This document shows positions 52,281 to 64,000 of a stretch of DNA of 64,000 bases, piece after piece. Position 1 is the stretch's first letter; each line of letters opens with the position of its first letter. This stretch comes from Xenopus tropicalis (lineage: Eukaryota > Chordata > Amphibia > Anura > Pipidae): contig NC_030679.2 of the NCBI RefSeq assembly GCF_000004195.4, positions 32,725,712 to 32,789,711 of the forward strand, given 5' to 3'. The translations under genes were made by a program, and so were the position numbers. The notes under the pieces are model-generated. The model was not told the origin of the DNA. It saw nothing but the letters and a program-made list of their open reading frames with translations, and made no database searches.

Positions 52281-53803
52281 CATAGGCGGATTTTCCATAA
52301 GGCTAGGGGAGGCTAAGCCTCCCCAAACCTGCTTGGCACATTAAAAAAAAACAAAAAAACCTTACTCCGTTTCTGCACTGTGCTGGAAATTTGTTCCTGC
52401 AAGCCCGTTTTGCTGTGCTCCGATTGGATCTTTCTTCTTGTGGATTCTCCAATCAGAGCACAGCTTTCTTGAAAGACAGTAACATTGACCAATCAGAGCA
52501 CAGATGCACACAGGGATCGGGAGATTTTGCAAACTGGAAGCAGTGCAGAAATGAAGACTGAAAAGAAGAATCTGCAGCTGTAACTTTACTTAAGAACCAA
52601 CTCCCAACTTTTGCTGCAGTTTTCATCCCACAGGTACTATACACAGGCACTATACACAGGCACTATACACAGGTACTATACACAGGTACTATACACAGGT
52701 ACTATACACAGGTACTATACACAGGTACTATACAGTTCTAAAGAATCACTAGCTGACATTAAATTGTTTTTTGCCTGACCTGACATCTATAATAATTTAT
52801 AATCTATCCCCTACCCTAACAGATGGAGGGTAAGTTAACTCTTTCCCTCTGAAAAAGCTCATTGTGTGTTTATACTGTATATTTGTTGTTGTTTTTTGCA
52901 CATACTATTTTTTTTTGTCATTGTTTTGTTCATTTATAGTAAGTTACAATGGGGCCAATGCTGTGTATCAGTGCCAGTGTTATAGTGCCAGGGCCTGAAT
53001 ATCTGCCATCTGTACCCACTGTGTTTCACTGTATATAATGTGCTGGTTTTGTAACTACGGACTGCGACTCACTGTATATAATGGGGAGTCAGTACCCACT
53101 GCCTTTCTTGCTATAAAACTAACATAAACACATCTAAAGGGGTGGTTCACTTTTAAGTTAACCTTTAGTATGTTATAAAATGGCCTATTCCTAGCAACTT
53201 TGCAATTGGTCTTCCTAATTAATTTTTTTGAATAATTTGCCTCTCTTCTGCCTCTATCCAGATTTCAAATGGGGGCCAAAAAATATTGCTCTGTGAGGCT
53301 ACAATTTTATTATTATTATAATTTTGTATGACTTATTTTTCCAAGTAGGCCCCTTAACTATTCATATTCCCATCTCTTGTTTAAACCACTACCTGGTTGC
53401 CAGGGTAAATAAGACCCTAGCAACCAGATAGCTGCTGAAATACCAAATGGAGAGCTGCTGAACAAAAAGCTAAATAACTGAAAAACCATTAAAAATAAAA
53501 GTGAATTTGAATGCGAACTACCCCTTTAAGCTAACTGATCACAAACACAAATGTATAGAGAACCCCTCACAGAAGTGCGCGTATGAATACTTTTACATCC
53601 TAAACATTTTAGGGTAAAAAAAAGCCCTCCCACCCGCACTTTTGTACAGTATCCCTGGGAGTCAGTGGGAACGGCAAGAGGCAGTTGGGAAGTTAACTTT
53701 TTATGCCAGCAGCGAATCCACTAAGTCTCACATTAGCTGTAGGTCAGACTGTGTATGGGCCATCTTTAGCCTCCCCAAACAAAAAAGTCACCCTCCGCCT
53801 ATG
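52281..53803 (+). mobile_element. hAT-type nonautonomous element, copy 3
   Basis: 1523 bp with the same termini as copy 1 and a longer 13-bp VNTR (about 8 units near 52632-52733), which explains the extra length. The left flank is ATCGTGAC, inside a repeat related to the one around the 52-bp satellite; that repeat stops dead at 52280. The right flank is GTTAAGGG, the partner of the left flank of copy 1. Confidence 0.85.
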
Positions 53804-53830
53804 GTTAAGGGGTCCTATAACTGTATATGA
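53804..53830 (+). mobile_element. R1 element, right terminus displaced by 15.85 kb
   Basis: GTTAAGGGGTCCTATAACTG matches the R1 3' end (consensus GGATAAGGGGTCC-ATACCTG) and continues the copy interrupted at 37952. It is the right-hand target duplication plus the rest of the terminal repeat. Confidence 0.75.
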
Positions 53831-53839
53831 GGGTATTTG

Positions 53840-54265
53840 TCAATGTTTGGTTTTTCCAAAATAGAACATTTCGGAAGATTTTCGTTAAATTCCGTGGTTT
53901 TAGTTAAATTTCCATGGAAAAGCCATACTTTGCACAAAGAATACAAACATTTCGGAATTCTTTAAAGCTTTGGTAACACTTTCCTCGGGACTATCTTTTC
54001 GGCAGGTTTGATCTTTCGAGTACCATTGAGTCCTATGGAAATCTTCCAAAGCCAGAAAGGTTTTCATGGCATAACGAATTTTCGGCGTGAAAACATCGTG
54101 ACTTTTGGAACGTAATTGTGATATTTTCGTACGAATGATTAAAGCATTTTCAAGACATTTTAGAACTTCAGAAATTATTGTGCTTACTCTGCATTTATAC
54201 CATATTGTGTTTTAAGCCCAGAAAAAAATGGGATTTTAGTAAATGTGCCCCTTATAATCATGAAA
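53840..54265 (+). repeat. Diverged copy of the repeat from which the 52-bp satellite arose
   Basis: Contains one copy of the satellite core (TACCATTGAGTCCTATGG at 54020) followed by AGCCAGAAAGGTTTTC, matching the array's right edge at 8410-8475. It has no tandem amplification. Confidence 0.55.
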
Positions 54266-55175
54266 TTGTGGTTTAAAAAATGTGAATTTTGGATATTTAT
54301 CAAGCAAAAAAAACGTAAAAAAAACTCTAATGTAGAACTTTGGCAACTGAAAGCTTGCAAAGTCATGAAGAAGTCAAGGAACAAACAATTTCGTCAATTC
54401 GAGTTTTTCAGAAATTAAGTATTCAAGGTCTTTGATTTTTTTTAATTCCTGTGAATTTATTTTATGCCAGTGTTTTAATAAATAATACGAATTTTGATAA
54501 ATAAGCCTCCGCGTCTGGCTAACCACTAAATCCACAAAAATTCTGGATTCAGTGCATTCCAAGTCATTACAGAGCAAATGTGCTTTAGAATAACCTTTAG
54601 TACCAACACATTTACTGAAACAGAAGGAGGTGAGCTCTGTATAATGGTACTGCGGTTAAATGCAAAAAGTAATTTTTAAGTTCTAACATTTTCTGGCTTA
54701 GGTCAGTAAAAAAAAAAAAAAAAAGTACTGACAAGTGGCAGATTTAAGTTGGATTAATTAAAAAATGTTCTGGAAAGGGGAATGAGAAGGACAAAGTGAT
54801 CAAAGAAAGATATAGACGACAACTTATTATGAAAGGCTGTACAAATTGCATTTGTTTCCCCATGAAAGCGATGTGATCGATGGGTAGACATATGCAAGGT
54901 CAATTAAAAAGGTGAAAAAATGTACAAGGTTACAAGAGAATCCATTAAGAACGGAGCATTATGGGATACTGAGTTCAAAGTGGTGGCAATGAGTTATTTA
55001 TTGGCAGGGCTTCCAAAATTGAATGGCTGCTTTTATGGCAAATTAACTATAATTATTAATATATCTGTCAAAACGTAGTAGCACAAGCAGCTATGTTGGA
55101 GCCTGAGGGAATTGTATCCCTATTTTTTATAGAGAATAGAGTAATTAAAGAAAACAGCATCCTATGCATACATAC

Positions 55176-55291
55176 CGGAATTATTTTTCCTTCTTCATCG
55201 CAAACGCACATAATAACTTCTACATTTCTCTGTGTAGCTCTGTCAAAGTCTCCTTGTAGCAGTGTAACATAAATGTCGTTTCTGACATCGC
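55176..55291 (-). CDS. dock2: DOCK2 exon B (start of DHR-1)
   Basis: A 116-bp exon: 2 nt plus 38 codons, ending on a codon boundary. It begins the DHR-1 C2-like fold with [20 protein letters not shown] and continues to DEEGKIIP. Acceptor TTCTAACAG, donor GTATG. The loop after QGDFD is about three residues shorter than I recall for mammalian DOCK2 (DKYNKTTQR against DRATQR here) and has lost lysines; the reading is clean and in frame, so this is a real coding difference and not an assembly frameshift. The intron that follows (36799-55175) contains the nested INPP5E-like gene. Confidence 0.95.
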
Positions 55292-55532
55292 CTGTTAGAA
55301 CAAAAGATCAGTGGTGTAAAATAGACCCCCCAAAAGGCACCGAATAATTGATTCCCTTTCATCAATTAAACAACTTAAGTATAAACACACCTAATTTAGT
55401 AAACTTTTTTTTTTCTTTTATTGGTGCACCAGTATCTGGGTGCTACAATAATACACAAGGACACTAGGCTGGGCAGGCTAGGAAAATAAACCTGAGAAAA
55501 AGACTTGGCCCAAAAGTGTTGTGCATAGCCTT

Positions 55533-56812
55533 TAAAGGGGAACTCCACCCAAACACAGCTTAAGCTTTTTGAAAAGTAAACATAATTTCAAGCAACTTTG
55601 CAATATAGATTCATTATGCAGCCGTTTCATGATTTTTAATGTATTAATATGGTTTGGAACCATTCCCTAAGCCCAGCCCCCTGTTCCCCTGCTGATCTGG
55701 CTGACTACTTTGAGACTCAAAGAATATGTAACAATAGTTTACTATCCTGCTTGCCTCTAGCCTGCATCCTCCAAATCTTGCAATTTCAACATCAAGGTTT
55801 TAGTCCCTCCACCCCGCCAGGACTGCAAATAAAGCAGGGTGTGTTGTGTGGGGTTCTTTAACAAATTTTGGTTTGGAAGCCAGTTACCCTTTAATAAGAA
55901 TGGCACAATGTGTACTGTATTTGGAGAAATATTAATTTACAAACCAGATATTAAAAAATAAACACCCTCAAGTAGATACCCTTATTTTATATAAAGATAA
56001 AGCATTCACAGAATTCTACCTGTATGACCCAAGGAGCTGTTGAAAGGTGAGATGTATGCTAGCTATTGGCCAGTTCCTTAACAAACAGAATACATGCATT
56101 CATACATGAAATGTACAACATGCAGAAATAAGCCAAATGGTAACAGAAGTTATAACTTTGGTTTTAAGAAAGGGACTGAATTGAAACAGAGAGCGGAATA
56201 TTTAATAAAAAGTCACTTTCAACCACAGTTTAAATGTGATTCATATACAGTAACATTGCAAAATGCATATGAACACAAAAACCTCTAATATACTTATAAC
56301 TGTTATCTGTTCCTTCAAAAAAAAGTATGAATAAATACCATTTTTATACACTGAAATACAGTTGCAAAACAGTTCTTCTCTCTCTTTATCATTTGCAATC
56401 CTGGCTGGCAAGGAGGGACTAAAACACTGATGTTACAGATTGTACCGACTTCTCCACAGCTTACAGACAGCATACAAGAACTACATAACCGACAAAGCAT
56501 TGTGCTGTCATGTTTCTTTCCTTATTGACATCATGTATGCAGGGAATTGTGGGATTTGGATGATGCAGGGTGAAGGGAGGCTGAGGAGACTACTTTTACA
56601 TTTTATTGGAGTCTCAAAGTAGCCAGCCAGATCAGCAGGAGAACAGGGGGCTGGGCTTTAGGTAACTGTTCCAACCCACATAATTACATTAAAAATCATG
56701 AAAAGGCTGCACATTTTTTAATCACTGCTTATTGCAAAGTTGCTTAAAAATTATGTTTATTTTTCAAAAAGCTTAAGTTGTGCTTGGGTGGCGTTCCCCT
56801 ATAATATTAAAT
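55533..56812. mobile_element. Element with about 200-bp inverted ends
   Basis: The left end (AAAGGGGAACTCCACCC, AGCTTTTTGAAAAGTAAACAT, CCAGCCCCCTGTTCCCCTGCTG) recurs inverted at the right (CAGCAGGAGAACAGGGGGCTGGG, CTTGGGTGGCGTTCCCCT). About 1.28 kb. The middle holds no credible gene. Confidence 0.75.
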
Positions 56813-57451
56813 AAGCAATACAAAAACACTTTGTGATCTAAGATGACATGGATTTTTGTTAAGTGTTGTGGCTCTGGGGTTCTTGAACCATCTAATGTGC
56901 AAGCTATTCCACGGTACAAAATAATTATATTCTCATAAGTGTAATTTATGTGTTCTCCTTTCCATGCATCCTTTCCAGGAAAAACCTCTTTTCAACTGCA
57001 GCTAATTTGAAGTTGAAATTATAAATAGCAATTCTCTTTGTAAGGCTGGATAGGAAAAAAAACAGAAAGTGACAGTTTGACATGTTTTGTGACTAAGAGG
57101 GGTGACTAAATGATAAATACCCTTTTTGTGTTCTGACATCATGGCATCTGTGAGATGTTGCTAAACTTACTTTACAGATAATATTTTTTAAAAATAAAAA
57201 TTAAATTTGAAAACATATTCAATCTGTGAAAGAGTAAAGGTCTGACTACAGAGGGGAAAAGTAGAAAATGTAAAAGAAAGGAATTATGGTACTTATTATT
57301 CACCTTTGTATAGGGGACCCCAGTAAATCTTACCAAAAGACCATTATAATAAAAAACTGCCTTCTTTGTATCTTGTGTTAATAAAAGCAAGGATAATCTG
57401 AACAACTTATTTCAAATTTGATTCCATTCACTTATCTCAAATCCTGTACAC

Positions 57452-58468
57452 CAGTGCTGTCCAACTGGCGGCCCGCGGGCCGCATGCGGCCCGCGACCCC
57501 CCTCTGTGTGGCCCCCCACCTGTCTGGCTGCTTTGATGGCTTACTCTTGTGTAAGCTTTAAATGGTATCAGTACTGTGATTAACTGGGCCCCCTGCATGG
57601 TTCTCACCTCAGATTCAGGCTGTAATCCCTCTGTATTGTTTAAATATGTAATCCCCTGTGTTGTTCACACCTTTTAATCTCTGCATTGTTCCCCCCCTGC
57701 AGTGTTCACACCTCAGGCTCAGGCTGTAATCACCCCCATTGTTCCCCTGTTCACACCTCAGGAGCAGTAGAAACCCACAAATAATCCCTGCACACTACAA
57801 AAAGAACATATACTGAGGTGGTACTGCAATTAAAAAGTTTTTTAATATATACAATAGTTATTGTGCAGACTGTAGGAGCAGTGCCAGCATTGTGTCACTG
57901 TAGGCTGCATGTGTGTGCCATACACACAGGCATCATAGGGCAAGCAGAGTATGGCACACACAGGCAGGGTAGGGAAGGCAGAGTATGGCACACACAGGCA
58001 GGGTAGGGAAGGCAGAGTATGGCACACACAGGCCAAGTATGGCACAAACCAGCCAAGAATGGCAAACACAGTGAAAGTATGGCACATGCAGGCAGGGTAG
58101 GGAAGGCAGAGTATGGCACACACAGGCAGGGTAGGGCAGGCAGAGTATGGCACACACAGGCCAAGTATGGCACAAACCAGCCAAGTATGGCACACAGGCA
58201 GGGTAGGGAAGGCAGAGTATGGCACACACAGCCAGGGTAGGGAAGGCAGAGTATGGCACACACAGGCAGGGTAGGGCAGGCAGAGTATGGCAAGTTTTTG
58301 CTGTACTACAACCATTAATATGGGTATGGTCATGTGATAACATGGGTGTGTTCAAGTGGGTGCGGTTTCAAAAAGGGGAGTAGTCAAAACTGGCTTCCAT
58401 TATCGGCCCTCCACCACGTAGGTCGGAAAAATTCCGGCCCTCGGTACCACAGAAGTTGGACAGCACTG
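57452..58468. mobile_element. hAT element with minisatellite interior
   Basis: 1017 bp with ends CAGTGCTGTCCAACT / AGTTGGACAGCACTG and a perfect 8-bp duplication CTGTACAC (57444-57451, 58469-58476). The left end has the GGCGGCCCGCGGGCCGC motif typical of some Charlie elements. No transposase. Confidence 0.9.
57930..58292 (+). repeat. Minisatellite inside the hAT element
   Basis: Irregular units built from GGCACACACAGGCAGGGTAG and GGAAGGCAGAGTATGGCA with a shorter variant CCAAGTATGGCACAAACCAG. It gives three overlapping minus-strand frames rich in Cys, Pro and Tyr, which are artefacts. Confidence 0.9.
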
Positions 58469-58721
58469 CTGTACACTATAAACTCCTTCCATAAGTAAAG
58501 AAAGACTTTAAGAGTCACAATTATAATCTTAATTTACTGCTTTCTTGTTCCCCTTCTGCTTACATGTCCTATTGTTCCATATCCCGGCAACATGTGTACC
58601 CTCACAATCTCTTACAAATTGCCCCAAATTCCCTTTATGAACTCCTGGAGAGAGTTATTTTATTCATGTATCGGTTTCACACCAATATATACTTTTTAAA
58701 ACTAACGTATATCCCATAAAC

Positions 58722-58926
58722 CAGGGGAGGCCAAAACATTGATCGCGGTCCACCAGTCAATCCCCCATGGCTTTCTGGTGGACTGCATCGAAGCCGGGAA
58801 ATGTGGAAGTGCAGCTGATCCATACGTTTATTGGGCATGCGTACGTACGCAGCGTACGTACGCAGCTTACGTACGCGGGGAGGAGTCAGACGTTGATCGC
58901 CGCGGGAAAATGTCTGGGCACCCCTG
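58722..58926. mobile_element. hAT-type MITE, 205 bp
   Basis: Ends CAGGGGAGGCCAAA / TGGGCACCCCTG with a perfect duplication CCATAAAC (58714-58721, 58927-58934). The interior has CpG-rich GTACGTACGC repeats (58850-58878). Confidence 0.88.
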
Positions 58927-58934
58927 CCATAAAC

Positions 58935-60833
<1,899 letters not shown>

Positions 60834-61022
60834 TTAATTGCTTAATGAGGAGTGGAAGTGCTGTAAAAGGTCAATGCATGAGAAAAGGAGGACTAGAAAA
60901 GTGCAGTAAGGGAGAATGGAGGTGCATTGGGAGTTCTGAAGTGTATGTGAGGGAAAGAAGAACAGGGGTGGGAAGAAGTTGGAGAAAGGATAAATGTTGG
61001 CTCCAAAGACTGAGGAAGGTGT

Positions 61023-61378
61023 GAAGAGCTAGGTTGCGGATGGAATAAGGTATGTAAGAAGTGAGAAGTGAAAGTTTAAGTCTTGTTCAATGAAAGACCA
61101 AAAGTGATGTGTAGAGGTACTAGCAGTGGGAGAAGACCCAAAGAAACCATACAGAGCTAGGTAGTGGATGGAATAAGGTATGTAAGAAGTGGAAGTTTAA
61201 GTCTTGTTCAATGAAGGACCAGAGATGATATGTGGATGTTAGTACCCAAAGAGACCATACAGAGCTAGGTAGTGGATGGAATAAGGTATGTAAGAAGTGG
61301 AAGTTTAAGTCTTGTTCAGTGAAAGACCAGAGATGATGTGTGCAGGTTAGTACCCAAAGAGACCATACAGAGGTGTGT
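61023..61378 (+). repeat. Tandem repeat, 3 units of about 110-126 bp
   Basis: The unit begins GAGCTAGGTAGTGGATGG, then AATAAGGTATGTAAGAAGTG and TTTAAGTCTTGTTCA, and ends AGACCATACA. The copies at about 61026, 61152 and 61262 are progressively more similar. Intronic. Confidence 0.8.
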
Positions 61379-61379
61379 A

Positions 61380-63404
61380 AATTGGAGAATTTACAACCTT
61401 GGATGTTCTCTGGTGGTCAGGAGAATTGGGGACCCAAGCAATAAAGGTGATAAGTGTAGGTGCTGAATGGGGGATTTTGAGAACCAGGGATTCTAAGTGG
61501 CTTTACAGTGTGGGTGCAATTTGGAGGGAGATGACTAAATATTATGTGTGTTTTTGGGAAATCTTTGTGTTTTTATGGTAAAAAAAATTTCAGAGGAAGG
61601 TTCCCTTTTAAAGAAAAAGAAATGTTATAGCAAGAGGTTTCTGTGAAGCCATATTTTTTCTGTTTATGGTTACTTTTCAGGCCAGTACAACCGTTGTTAA
61701 GCAAGGAGCAGTGGCTTGCATTTTAAATCATTTAGTCTTCATTTACTTTAAGTTTCTAGTCTGTTTTCTTCAGACAAGGAGGCACAGTAATTCACTCTTG
61801 CAGAACAAGTTCATAGTTATAAAAAGGGAAAGTCTGATAGAGGCATGTTATACCATTATGTGACCCTGTGCATGCAGTAACATTTATTCTTGGTAATTTT
61901 CTCTGTCTTCTAACAGCTGGCTTAGTTGGCATGCAAAGCAGAAACCATGGTTTCCCTACACTCATTAAATACAACGAGCAATTTCCTTCCTCACTTTTAA
62001 AGCACTTCTGCATTTTCTGTGCAGGCCTATACAGAATATAGTAAACGGAACATTAGAAGAGCAAAGTAAATTGACTTTACCGGGCGCTTATCATTGTAAT
62101 ATTTTTTAGTAATTAATTCTAAGCTTTTGTTGTACTGAAGAAGCTACTCAAAACAATAAAACTACAGTAGAAATTTTGGATGGAAGTACAAAGATATAAA
62201 ACATTCAGATGTGCTTGTATTAAATGTTTTTTATAAATAAGTTAAAAAAAACATATATACATACATACATATATAGTCTTCAAAAGAGAAGGAAAGTCAT
62301 TTTGGCATTTTACTGCCAATAGATTTGCCACATAAGTGCCACCTAGAACACTATATTCATTCTGCAGAAAGTATTATCATACCTGAGTAAAGAGCCCTAG
62401 AAACTATGCCTGTTTGTAAAGATTGCAGCTGCCATTTTTGCTTGGTCTTCATTGCTTCCTGCTTGCGGCTATAGCCTTTATACAGATGAAGAGCTGGGTA
62501 TCCCAAAACTTAACTAGTTACAAACAGGATAGCCTGTGTTATCTTGTGTTATCTTATGCCATCTCCCTGCTGTGTCAGGAGAAAAAAGGCCTTCTTAGGC
62601 TGTTATTCTGTTTTCAGACAGCAGGTGGTGTCTGAAAACTGAACGTGCACAGTAGAGGGGATCCACTTTGACACCAGGCTTCTCCTGCTTTTTATTTATG
62701 TTCTTTATTCTGGAATGTGGGAAGCGCTAAGAGTGATTAAGATGACCCCCTGGTAAAAGCAAATAGAGCACTAGTCTCTGCTGTGGGTAATTACACACTG
62801 GGCTGTTTTTGGGCACTACATCAACCTAGGTGCAGACAATCACAGCTTTCATGTGCCTGTAGCTACACAGAGCGAAGATCGGGCTGAAAACGCAAAAGCA
62901 GGCATTTCGGGCCGATCTCCACCTCCACTGTGCTCCATGTGGCTGACTTCTGCCAGCATTGCCCCTCTGCGTTGGTACAACGTATATCAGGCGCATAATC
63001 ATATATTTTTAATACTGTAGTTTGGCATTTTTCCCTCCTCCCTTCACATATTATGCAATTTTGTTTTCCTCAATAGTTTAACTATTAGAGCTCCCGGATC
63101 CCTGCAAAGAATGGGCCCAGACAATAAATAAGTTCAAGTAAATCTTAGTACAGTCAGCAATTATATAAATAATAGGAACAAGACTTAACAGCAGATGATA
63201 GTTTCCTAACATCCCAGGTCTTAATAATTAATCTGTTAGTAATGTCAGTCTCGGTGCTCTATTGCAGCTATACATGTTCTCTGCTTACCCCTATGCATAC
63301 CTATTGGCCGGTCTGTGTATTGAAAATCAGATATCAGTGCTGCACATGGAAACAAAATGCCCTCTCCCAAAACCAGCCTAACCATAAAGAAAAACAGTAT
63401 AAAA
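61380..63404. other. 5' intron of the visible DOCK2 region, mostly unrecognised
   Basis: Outside the repeat at 62278-62405 nothing is identified. No minus-strand frame resembles the DOCK2 segment expected upstream of exon A, so that exon lies beyond the window. Confidence 0.45.
62278..62405 (+). repeat. Interspersed repeat shared with 683-790
   Basis: AGAGAAGGAAAGTCATTTTGG, TTTTACTGCCAATAGATTTG and CACTATATTCATTCTGCAG occur in the same order at 683-775. A common frog element, partial at both sites. Confidence 0.75.
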
Positions 63405-63775
63405 TACAGGTACTGTTTTATAATTACAGAGAAAATTGAATCATTTAACTATTAAATAAACCCAATAGGGCTGTTCTGCCACAATAAGGGGTAATTATAT
63501 CTTAGTTGGGATCAAGTACAGGTACTGTTTTATTATTACAGAGAAAAGGGAATCATTTAACCATTAAATAAACCCAATAGGGCTGTTCTGCCCCCAATAA
63601 GGATTAATTATATCTTAGTTGGGATCAAGTACAGGTACTGTTTTATTATTACAAAGACAAAGGGAGTCATTTAAACATGAAATAAACCCAATAAGACTGT
63701 TCTGCCCCCAATAAGGGGAAACTATTTATTAGTTTGGATCAAGTACAAGTACTGTTTTATTATTACAGAGAAAAG
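63405..63775 (+). repeat. R1-derived 113-bp tandem array
   Basis: Three to four units spaced about 113 bp (TACTGTTTTAT at 63411, 63523 and beyond), the same unit as at 41250 and 48985. No intact R1 ends are visible; the stretch after 63780 is unrecognised. Confidence 0.8.
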
Positions 63776-64000
63776 GGTGATGTCACAGATGTAGATAAAT
63801 AGACACAGATATACATAGATATACAACACACTGGCTAGGTAAATAAGTCCCATAGGTCTGGTAGAACAGACTATAACATGGAGTCAAATTACAGTGCGGG
63901 TGTTGGGAAGGAACTGTAGTTTGCTGGTCTTTCCATTCAATTGTAAATTTGGTGAAAAATTAGGGAAACAATAGCATCAAAATTTTAAAAAAGTTGTTTG

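Larger units (their letters stand above)
37953..53803 (+). mobile_element. Composite hAT insertion carrying the INPP5E-like gene (15.85 kb)
   Basis: The block begins with the left end of one CATAGGCGGA hAT element and ends with the right end of a second copy in the same orientation. The 8 bp before it (37945-37952) and after it (53804-53811) are both GTTAAGGG. Removing the block and one duplication rejoins the terminal part of an R1 element: GGATAATGAATTTTCAG on the left, GTTAAGGGGTCCTATAACTG on the right. The inner flanks are ATGGTAGA (after copy 1) and ATCGTGAC (before copy 3). They match neither each other nor GTTAAGGG, and the repeats at those points are cut off exactly at the element ends. 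Cargo: R1 fragments and arrays, a piggyBac-like element, inverted copy 2, and the gene at 42697-44235. Confidence 0.75.

Noticed and set aside
57842..58355. Three overlapping Cys/Pro/Tyr-rich minus-strand ORFs of 132-163 aa
   Set aside because: They are frames through a minisatellite whose unit lacks stops; all three frames are open in the same stretch and none resembles a known family.

Overview
The window is vertebrate nuclear DNA, almost certainly from a clawed frog (Xenopus or a close pipid). Two things support this: spliced exons of an animal gene, and very dense short interspersed DNA-transposon families of types I recognise from Xenopus. Species assignment is inference; no database was searched.

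Host genes. (1) Ten consecutive coding exons of DOCK2 lie on the minus strand between 60736 and 17362. All exons have consensus GT/AG borders and every exon-exon junction keeps the frame. They encode the segment just before the PIP3-binding DHR-1 (C2-type) domain, the whole DHR-1 domain, and the start of the following helical region. No further exon is recognisable in 1-17361 or 60737-64000, so both outer stretches are taken as intron. (2) An intact intronless gene on the plus strand (42697-44235, 512 aa) lies inside the 18.4-kb DOCK2 intron 36799-55175. It encodes an INPP5E-like inositol polyphosphate 5-phosphatase. It has an unusual multi-pass hydrophobic N-terminus and three 17-residue repeats, and it ends shortly after the catalytic core, without the prenylated tail of INPP5E. 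An X-box, three TGACATCA motifs, a TATA box and a downstream AATAAA frame it.

Mobile DNA. Most of the remaining sequence is transposon-derived. hAT-type elements with 8-bp target duplications lie at 3489-3791, 13889-14099, 27689-28531, 50514-51183, 57452-58468 and 58722-58926, together with a 1.48-kb family whose ends read CATAGGCGGA (copies at 37953, 49522 and 52281). A 6.9-kb piggyBac-like element (29159-36077, TTAA duplication, 14-bp perfect terminal repeats) carries about 12 units of a roughly 360-420-bp satellite, partly organised as a 780-bp higher-order repeat. A second piggyBac-like element starts at 45742. A 52-bp satellite of about 25 units lies at 7129-8432. A very common frog element, called R1 here, occurs about ten times, and its internal 113-bp unit is tandemly amplified at three places. 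Non-LTR and Penelope-like retroelement scraps are also present.

Most notable. The block 37953-53803 (15.85 kb), which contains the INPP5E-like gene, is bounded by two direct copies of the CATAGGCGGA hAT element. Only the outermost ends share an 8-bp duplication (GTTAAGGG), and the block splits a single R1 element near its end. The inner flanks do not match each other, and the host repeats there are cut exactly at the element ends. This is the structure expected of a composite (macro) transposition, or an equivalent element-mediated insertion, that delivered a lipid-phosphatase gene into an intron of a gene whose product binds the lipid PIP3.
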